DNA of 15,834 bases from an uncultured Sphingobacteriaceae bacterium (lineage in GTDB: Bacteria > Bacteroidota > Bacteroidia > Sphingobacteriales > Sphingobacteriaceae), in NCBI GenBank assembly GCA_937875035.1, contig CALNCF010000291.1:1-15834 (forward strand). The letters run 5' to 3'. Under the pieces are notes generated by a model. The model did no database searches, was not told where the DNA came from, and saw only the letters and a program-made list of their open reading frames with translations. This document shows, in pieces, positions 7,131-13,103 of the stretch; the stretch's first letter is position 1, and each line of letters starts with the position of its first letter. The translations under genes were made by a program, and so were the position numbers.

Positions 7131-7565
7131 ATGTTTTCAAAAGCCTGTGAATACGGTATCAAAGCGACCATCCATATTGCATTGCGATCCCAGCAAAACA
7201 AGCGGACAGGCTTAAAGGAAATTGCCGAAGAGATCGCATCACCCGAAGCCTTTACCGCTAAAATATTACAGCTACTGGTGAAAAGCCAGATCATTGACTC
7301 TGTAAAAGGTCCTGCCGGCGGCTTTGAAATGACACCGCATCAATTGGCAAAGATCAGGCTCAGCCAGATCGTATCTGCCATCGACGGAGATCGTATCTAC
7401 AAAGGTTGCGGATTAGGACTAAAAGAGTGTAATGAAAAAAAGCCTTGTCCGGTGCACGATAAGTTTAAGATCATCAGGGACGAATTGAGAATGATGCTGG
7501 AAACTACCAGTGTCCGGGAGCTGGCATTTGGATTAACAGGAGGGACGACATTCCTGAAACGATGA
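7131..7565 (+). CDS. Rrf2 family transcriptional regulator with three C-terminal cysteines
   Basis: Rrf2 proteins (IscR, NsrR, RsrR, CymR) are small dimeric winged-helix regulators, and many sense iron, NO or redox state through an iron-sulfur cluster. The 144-residue product opens with FSKACEYGIKATIHIA, the usual first helix. The helix-turn-helix and wing follow (TGLKEIAEEIASPEAFTAKILQ, then VKGPAGGFEM, including the family's GxxGG turn). Cys93, Cys100 and Cys106 have the spacing C-x6-C-x5-C. This is close to, but one residue longer than, the C-x5-C-x5-C of IscR, and is consistent with cluster binding. Cys6 is an additional cysteine. The stop codon overlaps the start of the DUF488 gene (ATGA), so they are co-transcribed. 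An inverted repeat in the promoter suggests autoregulation. The signal sensed is not known; the hemerythrin partner suggests NO, oxygen or iron. Confidence 0.9.
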   Translation: MFSKACEYGIKATIHIALRSQQNKRTGLKEIAEEIASPEAFTAKILQLLVKSQIIDSVKGPAGGFEMTPHQLAKIRLSQIVSAIDGDRIYKGCGLGLKECNEKKPCPVHDKFKIIRDELRMMLETTSVRELAFGLTGGTTFLKR

Positions 7566-7939
7566 GTAGAAATAAACCTGGCATGAGCAGGCAGAAAGAT
7601 ATCGTTATTAAACGCATTTACGATCCGGTTTCGGAGGAGGACGGTTACCGTGTACTGGTAGACAGGCTTTGGCCGCGGGGGATGAAGAAAGAGGATGCGA
7701 AGCTGGATGAATGGAACAAAATGGTATCTCCTTCCGGGGAGCTGAGAAAATGGTTCGATCACCGGAAAGAACGTTATCACCGGTTTACCGAACGCTATGA
7801 AGAAGAGTTGTCGGCGCACGAAACAGAATTGGAACGGCTTCGGGAGATCGCCCGGCATCAGCGTTTAACACTGCTTTATGCTTCCCGGGAACCGGAGCTG
7901 AATCACGCACAGGTGCTTCTCCATGTGCTGAAGAAGTGA
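7562..7939 (+). CDS. DUF488 family protein (YeaO-like)
   Basis: This is a small soluble protein of a widespread family without an assigned biochemical function. The 125-residue product has the typical family segments: IKRIYDPVSEEDGYRVLVDRL followed by WPRG (about 12-39), a central WNKMVSPSGELRKWFDH region (about 51-67), a helical ERY/RYEEEL stretch, and a C-terminal strand LTLLYASREPELNHA. It has no cysteine, no signal peptide and no membrane segment, so any catalysis or binding would rest on the conserved Asp, Arg, Trp and His residues. The start overlaps the rrf2 stop by four bases (ATGA), and a second in-frame ATG at 7583 would give a product starting MSRQKD. The hemerythrin-like gene follows closely. 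Tight coupling to an Rrf2 regulator suggests a stress-related role (inference). Confidence 0.85.
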   Translation: MSRNKPGMSRQKDIVIKRIYDPVSEEDGYRVLVDRLWPRGMKKEDAKLDEWNKMVSPSGELRKWFDHRKERYHRFTERYEEELSAHETELERLREIARHQRLTLLYASREPELNHAQVLLHVLKK

Positions 7940-7959
7940 TCCCTGTTAACAGAAACCGA

Positions 7960-8424
7960 ATGGATATAAAAAAGCCCATCAAAAGACACCGAGCGATACA
8001 GCCCCTGAGCCGCGAGCATCATTACGGATTGCAGCTTTGCTGGAAAATACGGACAGGATTTCAACGGGGTGTAAGCCCTGCCAGGATCTGGAATTATACA
8101 GACTGGTTTTACCAGCAATATTTATTACCGCATTTCGATACAGAAGAAAAGCTGCTCTTCCCACTGCTCGGGAATGAGCATGCGTCTGTAAAAAAAGCGG
8201 TTGCCGAACACCGGCGGCTGAAGCGGTTATTCGAAGACCGTGAACATGTACAGCTAACCCTCAATCGTATAGAAGAAGAGCTCGAAAAGCACATCCGTTT
8301 CGAGGAACGTGTATTGTTCAACGAGATACAGGAAGCAGCCGACGAAGCGCAGTTGCAGGCTGTCGCGCTCCTTCATGTGGAAATCAAAATTTCGGAAACC
8401 TGGGAAGATAAGTTCTGGGAATGA
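7960..8424 (+). CDS. Hemerythrin (HHE) domain-containing protein
   Basis: HHE-domain proteins are four-helix bundles that hold a non-heme di-iron centre. Known members bind oxygen, sense NO or oxygen, or repair iron-sulfur clusters. From the ATG at 7960 the product has 154 residues. Candidate iron ligands are spaced as in the family: His-His in LSREHHYGL (residues 20-21), HFDTEE (His58, Glu62), AEHRRL (His84) and EKHIRFEE (His111, Glu115). A GTG at 7936 overlapping the DUF488 stop would add eight residues; I favour the ATG, which leaves a 20-base gap. No signal peptide is visible, so the protein is cytoplasmic. It is the last gene of the rrf2-DUF488 operon and is followed by a strong terminator. 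Pairing with an Rrf2 regulator resembles the link between NsrR and YtfE-type proteins in other phyla, but this is a simple HHE protein lacking a recognisable YtfE N-terminal domain. Confidence 0.87.
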   Translation: MDIKKPIKRHRAIQPLSREHHYGLQLCWKIRTGFQRGVSPARIWNYTDWFYQQYLLPHFDTEEKLLFPLLGNEHASVKKAVAEHRRLKRLFEDREHVQLTLNRIEEELEKHIRFEERVLFNEIQEAADEAQLQAVALLHVEIKISETWEDKFWE

Positions 8425-8441
8425 TCTTTTATACATTATAT

Positions 8442-8470
8442 AAAAAGGGGAGCATTAAGTCCCCTTTTTT
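8442..8470 (+). terminator. Rho-independent terminator of the rrf2-DUF488-hemerythrin operon
   Basis: Ten-base perfect arms (AAAAAGGGGA at 8442-8451, TCCCCTTTTT at 8460-8469) flank an eight-base loop. The stem base itself supplies the T run. It begins 17 bases after the hemerythrin stop codon. Confidence 0.85.
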
Positions 8471-8510
8471 GTGGAAGATGGCAGCCTATATTAACTGTCT
8501 TACAAAAACA

Positions 8511-8524
8511 TGATCTTTTGATCA
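8511..8524. repeat. Inverted repeat TGATC-TTTT-GATCA upstream of the SDR gene
   Basis: Perfect five-base arms sit 48 bases before the SDR start codon, in a 101-base stretch between the operon terminator and the gene. A weak -7-like TATCTTTA lies at 8535-8542 with no -33 partner at the right spacing. The repeat may be an operator or chance. Confidence 0.25.
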
Positions 8525-8571
8525 CCATGTTCTATATCTTTAATCACGAATCCTGTAAATGATCTTAAATT

Positions 8572-9363
8572 ATGGATGTATCAGCTAAAAAGGTCTGGAT
8601 CACCGGAGCCTCATCGGGTATTGGTGAGGAGTATGCTTATGCCTTTGCAAGGCAGGGTTGTTACTTAGTGCTTTCGGGCAGAAATAATGCCGAGCTTGAA
8701 CGTGTCAGAGACAATTGCGTAGGTGCATCGGGTGTAGAGGTTTTACCACTGGACCTCGCCCGGCATGAAACATTTGCTCCGATCACCGCCGCCTTGCTTG
8801 AACGGATAGGGTATGTTGATATATTGGTCAATAACGCAGGAGTGAGCCAGCGTTCCATGGCCAGAGATACTCATTTCGATGTAGATAAATTCATTATCGA
8901 GGTCGACCTGATCGGCACCATCGGACTTACCAAGGTTGTGCTGCCTTCCATGCTTGCCCGCCGTTCGGGACAGATCGTAGTTACATCCAGCCTGATGGGG
9001 AAATTCGGTACCCCGATGCGCTCTGCGTATGCGGCGGCGAAACATGGCCTGCATGGCTTCTTTGATTCACTTCGTGCCGAGCTGTACCGGGAAGGCATCG
9101 GGGTCTTGATCGTATGCCCTGGCTTTATCCGGACTAACGTGTCGGTCAACGCCATGACGGGGGATGGGTCGAAGCAGAACACCATGGATCAGACAACGGG
9201 TAACGGCTTGCATCCTTCTGTGGTCGCTGCGAAGATGATCCATGCATTACGTCATGACAGGCAAGAGATCTATGTAGGTGGATCGGAGGTCTGGGGAGTT
9301 TATCTCAAGCGTTTCTTTCCGAAGCTGTTTTCAAAAATAGTACGGAAGGCAAGGGTTACCTGA
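8572..9363 (+). CDS. SDR family NAD(P)-dependent oxidoreductase
   Basis: Classical short-chain dehydrogenases reduce or oxidise carbonyl or hydroxyl groups with NAD(P)(H). The 263-residue product has the Rossmann motif TGASSGIG (11-18), NNAG (87-90), the catalytic Ser140, Tyr153 and Lys157 (YAAAK), and PGFIRT after the active site. Arg37 in SGRNN, after the second strand, hints at NADP preference (inference). The position of the fourth catalytic residue, usually Asn in a VN-x-x-G segment, is occupied by Asp112 (EVDLIGT). The C terminus (VYLKRFFPKLFSKIVRKARVT) is basic and amphipathic, as in DHRS7-like members that sit at membranes. The gene stands alone between two terminators. The substrate cannot be predicted. 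Confidence 0.87.
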   Translation: MDVSAKKVWITGASSGIGEEYAYAFARQGCYLVLSGRNNAELERVRDNCVGASGVEVLPLDLARHETFAPITAALLERIGYVDILVNNAGVSQRSMARDTHFDVDKFIIEVDLIGTIGLTKVVLPSMLARRSGQIVVTSSLMGKFGTPMRSAYAAAKHGLHGFFDSLRAELYREGIGVLIVCPGFIRTNVSVNAMTGDGSKQNTMDQTTGNGLHPSVVAAKMIHALRHDRQEIYVGGSEVWGVYLKRFFPKLFSKIVRKARVT

Positions 9364-9456
9364 TCAGAAAATTCCAGGAATTGACCCGTATAAAAACATG
9401 TAGCCAATGCATGCTTAATGAAAGTGAAGCCGGGAGATGTTCGCGTATCTGAATGT

Positions 9457-9496
9457 AAAAAAAAATGGAAGAGACAGGTATCCCTTCCACTTTTTT
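9457..9496. terminator. Bidirectional terminator between the SDR gene and a convergent T9SS gene
   Basis: TGGAAG (9466-9471) pairs with CTTCCA (9484-9489), and two further inner base pairs form after one mismatch. An A run precedes the hairpin (9457-9465) and a T run follows it (9491-9496), so it can act on both strands. It serves the plus-strand SDR gene and the minus-strand gene ending at 9510. Confidence 0.75.
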
Positions 9497-9509
9497 CATT
9501 TGTAAAAGC

Positions 9510-10754
9510 TTATAGTTTCACCACTTTCTGGGTGCTGACTTTTACACCATCCTGTATCAGGCTTATAAAATACATTCCGCGTTCCAGGTTGTATTGAAGA
9601 TCCTGCCCCAGATCTTCCCTGGGAACCTGGTGATCAACGATCTGCTTGCCTGTAAGGTCGGTAATAACCACACGGTAGCTGATATGCTCATCCGTATTAA
9701 CATCGCGAAGCGAAACGCTGATGTATGAATCGGTAGGATTAGGATATGCGACAAGCTCTGTGGACAGGTGTTTTCCTTTTCCACCACCACTGTTAAAATC
9801 AATATCGCATGGAGATGAGCGGATAATAATGGAGATCTCGTTGCTGGTACAGCTTAATGTAATGCCTCCCGGCGCGATCCCCTTGGTTACAAGTCTTCTG
9901 AAATAAGTGGTAGTGGTCAGCACGCCCGGGTTATAATCCTCGCTGGTCGCGCCCGAAATGTTTGAATAGGTTCCACCTGCACCCACTTTCGATTGCCATT
10001 GGTATAATGCAGGCGCCGTCATGCCCCCTGTCGTGGTCTGACCGTCGATCACCGGCGGATCGTAGCTCAAGTAATGGCAGTTATTCCCATCCGGGTCGGT
10101 AATATTAATGCCCTGTACAACAAGCACGGTAATATCTGCGGTAGACGACAGGCGACAGTTGCAGTTAATGGTCTGGTAGACCTCCCGGTAATAGGTGGTT
10201 GTTTCTGTGATCACACCCGGGCTGTAATCTTTGGATGTAGCTCCCGGGATCGCTGCATACCCGGAGCTGTTATTCCGGTACCATTGATACGAATAGGTCC
10301 CGCCCATACCACCCGTAGGTGTCGAGCCTGTAATGGTTCCCGCGCTGCCGCTACCGCATACATACACTACAGAACCGGAAAGGGTGTTGGTAATGGGTGG
10401 ATATTTTGTTAAGGTTTTGGAATCATTGTATGTAACAGAGCTGTACACCACACTGTGACCAACCGAAGAGGTAACGAAGGCCGACAGCACCGTTACTTTA
10501 ATAACCGGGTCGTTGACGGTGTACCCTGATGCAGGCGTCATGCCCGTGGGCAATGTCCAGGTATGGGTACCCTGCGCAAAGGTGCTGACCAGGTAATACT
10601 GATCATCACAGCCCAGCACGGTAAGGTCACCAATCTGTGTGTTAATACCATAAACGAAGAAGTTGGCCGACTGGGCTTTCGCGCCGGTAGTCAGCAGTAA
10701 CCCGAGCCAAAGCATCAGCAGATACTTCGCGCTTAAAAGAGTAGTTTTTTTCAT
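9510..10754 (-). CDS. T9SS type A sorting domain-containing secreted protein with two Ig-like repeats
   Basis: This is a secreted or cell-surface protein of unknown function. Of its 414 residues, 1-28 form a Sec signal peptide ending AKAQ. The middle carries two copies of a module of about 65-70 residues. Copy one (about 127-192) has YQWYR, PGATSKDYSPG and TTTYYREV. Copy two (about 221-287) has YQWQS, SGATSEDYNPG and TTTYFRRLV. Such modules are common in Bacteroidota surface proteins and probably fold as Ig-like beta sandwiches. After a Gly/Lys hinge, residues about 335-414 form a T9SS type A domain starting with AYPNPTDSYISVSL and ending in a short basic tail (KVVKL). That domain directs export across the outer membrane and is usually cleaved. 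No catalytic motif is visible; an adhesin or structural role is plausible. A terminator lies just downstream. Confidence 0.85.
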   Translation of the reverse strand: MKKTTLLSAKYLLMLWLGLLLTTGAKAQSANFFVYGINTQIGDLTVLGCDDQYYLVSTFAQGTHTWTLPTGMTPASGYTVNDPVIKVTVLSAFVTSSVGHSVVYSSVTYNDSKTLTKYPPITNTLSGSVVYVCGSGSAGTITGSTPTGGMGGTYSYQWYRNNSSGYAAIPGATSKDYSPGVITETTTYYREVYQTINCNCRLSSTADITVLVVQGINITDPDGNNCHYLSYDPPVIDGQTTTGGMTAPALYQWQSKVGAGGTYSNISGATSEDYNPGVLTTTTYFRRLVTKGIAPGGITLSCTSNEISIIIRSSPCDIDFNSGGGKGKHLSTELVAYPNPTDSYISVSLRDVNTDEHISYRVVITDLTGKQIVDHQVPREDLGQDLQYNLERGMYFISLIQDGVKVSTQKVVKL

Positions 10755-11000
10755 ACGCTTTATTTTTTAGTAAAATGGTAAAGGGAAATGGCAGGTAATG
10801 GGTTGATTACTTGCTGTGTACGAAAGAAAGCCCGGCAATGTTGCACAAGGGGGCAGTTATGTTTTGATCCTGTTATGAGAGATAGGATCGGGCGTATATG
10901 GTTGGATATGGTACCTGCTTAATAGGATTGCCCTTTGCTTATAGAGAAGCAAATCTGAAATCAGTATGAGCAAATGATCCGCAGGTATTTTATAAAGTGA
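10755..11000. other. 246-base spacer between two T9SS protein genes
   Basis: No ORF with protein-like composition and no clear promoter consensus is seen here. It holds a seven-base inverted repeat, TTTGCTT-ATAGAG-AAGCAAA (10934-10953), without a T run on either strand. This could be a weak terminator for the minus-strand gene ending at 11001 or a regulatory hairpin. The leader of the gene starting at 10754 must lie here. Confidence 0.4.
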
Positions 11001-11873
11001 TTACCTGATGATCAGCTTTTGAACCGCTTGAATACGTTCATTATACAGTATGGCTGTATAGATGCCTTTAGGCAAGGCCGGCAGCGTAAGCATATGTGAA
11101 TGCTGCCCATCGGGCAAAATTTCCGTATGCAACAACCTCCCCCAGATGTCATACAACTTAAGACTCATATTATTCCCATGATACAGGATCGAAACTTCTT
11201 CATCATGAGCCGGGTTGGGATATAATGAAAATGCTGTTTTTGATGCTTGCTCTATCCCAACGTTTTTGACAAAGACTCGGAAGTTATCCTCCAATGTACA
11301 CCCATGCATATTCGTAATGGTCAGCGTATAGAGAGTAGATGTATCGGGCTTGGCCCAGGTATACACGTCGGTAGGATCGCTCAGGCCGGTGGATGGGGAC
11401 CAGGTGTAATTCACGGCTGTATCGGCCATCGTATCTAACATGAAATAGCAACTCTTGTACAATTTAAGGCTGTCTCCGCGATTAATATAGGCTATTTTAT
11501 CATCGGCGGTACATAACCAATTACTAATACCGATTCGGATGCTATCTCTACAAGTATTATTATAATAGTCTGTTACGGTTAGGTAAAAGGTAAGATAATA
11601 TCCGGTTCCCCATCCTTCTTTAAGTACAGGATTAGCCACTGTTATGTCATTTAGAAAATCAGATGCCGTAAAAACTATCTGGGTTCCAGGTATCTTATAT
11701 GTGCACTCCCATTTATATGTATAGGGTGGGGTTCCTTGGCTTGCCGTAGGATTGCCTCCCAGTGTATACGTGTCTACTTCACATAGGACGGTGTCTTGGC
11801 CAGCGTTCGCTATGCATTGCGAAAAGGAATAATAATTCATTAAGCAGAATAGTAAGGTCCAGATGATCTTCAT
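11001..11873 (-). CDS. T9SS type A sorting domain-containing secreted protein, PKD-like
   Basis: This is a secreted or surface protein of unknown function, 290 residues long. Residues 1-18 form a signal peptide (MKIIWTLLFCLMNYYSFS). The mature part begins QCIANAGQDTVLC, followed by TLGGNPTASQGTPPYTYKW. This N-AG-D...C...LGG...G-PPYTY-W pattern is typical of PKD/SprB-like repeats of gliding Bacteroidota. A second beta-rich unit with NYTWSPSTGLSD and LYTLTITNMHGC occupies about 130-205. The T9SS type A domain begins at about 214 with FSLYPNPAHDEEVSILY and ends KLIIR. Several Cys pairs suggest disulfides in the exported form. Base composition is visibly AT-richer than the neighbours, most strongly over the N-terminal half (about 11450-11873) and its upstream region. 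It shares only the export domain with the T9SS gene downstream. Confidence 0.83.
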   Translation of the reverse strand: MKIIWTLLFCLMNYYSFSQCIANAGQDTVLCEVDTYTLGGNPTASQGTPPYTYKWECTYKIPGTQIVFTASDFLNDITVANPVLKEGWGTGYYLTFYLTVTDYYNNTCRDSIRIGISNWLCTADDKIAYINRGDSLKLYKSCYFMLDTMADTAVNYTWSPSTGLSDPTDVYTWAKPDTSTLYTLTITNMHGCTLEDNFRVFVKNVGIEQASKTAFSLYPNPAHDEEVSILYHGNNMSLKLYDIWGRLLHTEILPDGQHSHMLTLPALPKGIYTAILYNERIQAVQKLIIR

Positions 11874-11915
11874 ATAGCTTGTGCTTATTATGTTAAGTTT
11901 TGAAATCTGGGGTAA

Positions 11916-11955
11916 ATATAATTATATGTATTGAAAATATTGTTTATAATTATAT
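11916..11955. repeat. Paired AT-only palindromes upstream of the T9SS gene
   Basis: TATAATTATAT occurs twice, at 11917-11927 and 11945-11955, 28 bases apart. The first copy extends to the perfect 12-base palindrome ATATAATTATAT (11916-11927). They lie in the very AT-rich 105-base spacer between the PH-domain gene and the T9SS gene, both on the minus strand. They could be protein-binding sites, weak hairpins or simple AT-rich sequence. Confidence 0.35.
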
Positions 11956-11978
11956 ATTATTTTACTTTTTTGATTCTG

Positions 11979-12479
11979 TCATAGCTTCGTCCGGACATGT
12001 TCTACAAAGGCTTCCTGCTCGTCCGGTGAAAGGATATAATTCTTATCCGCTGTACGGATCAGTACATAAGAATCGCGGCGTGTAGCGAACCAGGTCATGG
12101 CCCCGATCTTTTCATTCGTGAACTTCCCGGTATATCCCCAGAATCCTCCGTTGCCCATGGTTCTCATGGTATAGCGCATGTCGTCTTTAGATAAAGCGGC
12201 AATGGCCCGGATCTCGGAGAACGGGATCAGCACGGGGCTTGCCATGCGTGCGATCCTGATCCCCTGCTCATCGATCGTATAATACAGTACGCGGTAGATG
12301 AACAGTGAAACGAAGAGCACCACCAGGATCACCGACATGATGATCACCGTTACATCGGGCTTGGCCTGCGGGTCATCGTGCCCGATAAAGAGCGAGCCTG
12401 GCAACGCGATGCTGATCAGTGAAACGAAGAGGGTGATGACGATCGCGAAGGTATCGAGTGATGCGCTGTATTTTTTCAT
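11979..12479 (-). CDS. Two-TM membrane protein with bacterial PH-like domain
   Basis: This is an inner-membrane protein of unknown function, 166 residues long. Two hydrophobic segments span about 10-32 and 43-64, separated by a short hydrophilic loop. The remaining ~100 residues form a soluble domain with the pattern of bacterial PH-like domains: YYTIDEQGIRIARM, IPFSEIRAI, GGFWGYTGKF, an ATRR-x-SYVLIRT strand pair, and YILSPDEQEAFV near the end. Such domains are thought to mediate protein or membrane contacts; no enzymatic motif is visible. The start at 12479 (MKKYSASLD) directly precedes the first membrane segment. The GreA-like gene lies 85 bases upstream on the same strand, so a joint transcript is possible but not shown. 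Confidence 0.72.
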   Translation of the reverse strand: MKKYSASLDTFAIVITLFVSLISIALPGSLFIGHDDPQAKPDVTVIIMSVILVVLFVSLFIYRVLYYTIDEQGIRIARMASPVLIPFSEIRAIAALSKDDMRYTMRTMGNGGFWGYTGKFTNEKIGAMTWFATRRDSYVLIRTADKNYILSPDEQEAFVEHVRTKL

Positions 12480-12564
12480 GTACCAGGTTGTTGAAGGTGT
12501 ATGGTCTTAAAGATATCGATCTCCTGCGAAAAATCAATACCTGCTTTACGAAATCGGCCGATGC

Positions 12565-13017
12565 TTATGCGACATCGCTGATCATAAATACGTTTCCGTT
12601 GAAGCTAAACTGATCTCCGGCCTGCTTGCCGAGCAATAATGCGCCGATGGGTGAAGCGGTGGAAATAATAAAAACAGCCTGGTCTGCGATGACATGTCTG
12701 CCTATGCTGATGGCCAGGTAAAAGCTACCCTGGCTGGTTTGCACCAGGCTGCCTGCCTGTATGCGGGAATAGACTTTGGATGGATGTATCTGCCTGAGGA
12801 CCTGCTTTAAGCGCTGGGCCTCCGCAAGCTGTACGGTATGCTTTTCGATTTCCTGCTGCATCATGGCGCGCCCGGTTTCGTATTTGTCGCCGGCGCTGCT
12901 CTTGGTGTCGTCGTTCGCTGATTCCTGTGCCGACCTGATGGCCTGCTGCGCATGCAGGATGCGTTCATCGATATAGCGCGTACAGTATTCGTGGAGCTGT
13001 GCTTTAATATTGTTCAA
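12565..13017 (-). CDS. GreA/GreB family elongation factor-like protein
   Basis: GreA/GreB factors insert a coiled coil into the RNA polymerase secondary channel and stimulate cleavage of backtracked RNA. This 150-residue product has the same plan. A long helical coiled coil (about 1-75) contains SSAGDKYETGRAMMQQE (40-56), where Asp44 and Glu47 take the place of the two acidic tip residues in the GreA segment GDxxEN. A globular C-terminal domain (about 80-150) contains the family signature SPIGALLLGKQAGD (122-135). Close relatives in Bacteroidota have often been labelled 3-oxoacyl-ACP synthase in databases, which this sequence does not support. It is a little shorter than canonical GreA. It may compete with or supplement GreA in binding polymerase, as other secondary-channel factors do (inference). 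An exact -7 promoter element lies just upstream. Confidence 0.78.
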   Translation of the reverse strand: MNNIKAQLHEYCTRYIDERILHAQQAIRSAQESANDDTKSSAGDKYETGRAMMQQEIEKHTVQLAEAQRLKQVLRQIHPSKVYSRIQAGSLVQTSQGSFYLAISIGRHVIADQAVFIISTASPIGALLLGKQAGDQFSFNGNVFMISDVA

Positions 13018-13036
13018 AAGAAGAGGTATCAGGATA

Positions 13037-13044
13037 CAAATCTA
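13037..13044 (-). promoter_or_regulatory. -7 promoter element of the GreA-like gene
   Basis: Read on the minus strand, TAGATTTG is an exact match to TAnnTTTG and lies 19 bases before the ATG at 13017. The -33 position falls in the loop of the ahpD terminator, where only TTCG is found at 18 bases spacing. The -7 element is good and the -33 is poor. Confidence 0.45.
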
Positions 13045-13048
13045 TTAT

Positions 13049-13083
13049 AAAAAAAGGGAACACGAATGAGTGTGTTCCCTTTT
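13049..13083 (-). terminator. Rho-independent terminator of ahpC-ahpD
   Basis: Twelve-base perfect arms (AAAAGGGAACAC at 13052-13063, GTGTTCCCTTTT at 13072-13083) enclose an eight-base loop. On the minus strand the stem ends in a run of seven T (13055-13049). It begins 20 bases after the ahpD stop. It is a strong terminator for the minus strand. Confidence 0.88.
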
Positions 13084-13103
13084 AACGCTAATGATGGGGT
13101 AAT

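Noticed and set aside
7397..7858. A 153-codon minus-strand open frame across the rrf2/DUF488 junction
   Set aside because: Both plus-strand genes are clear family members with a typical ATGA overlap; the reverse frame shows no motif.
10074..10412. A plus-strand 112-codon open frame inside the first T9SS gene
   Set aside because: It is antisense to the Ig-like modules. Its apparent repeats only mirror the duplicated module on the coding strand.
10934..10953. Hairpin TTTGCTT-ATAGAG-AAGCAAA as a terminator
   Set aside because: It has perfect arms, but they are AT-rich and no T run follows on either strand. It is noted only within the spacer entry.
9510..11873. The two T9SS genes as a toxin-immunity or polymorphic effector pair
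   Set aside because: Both have their own signal peptide and sorting domain, no toxin motif is seen at either C terminus, and no small immunity-like gene lies between or beside them.
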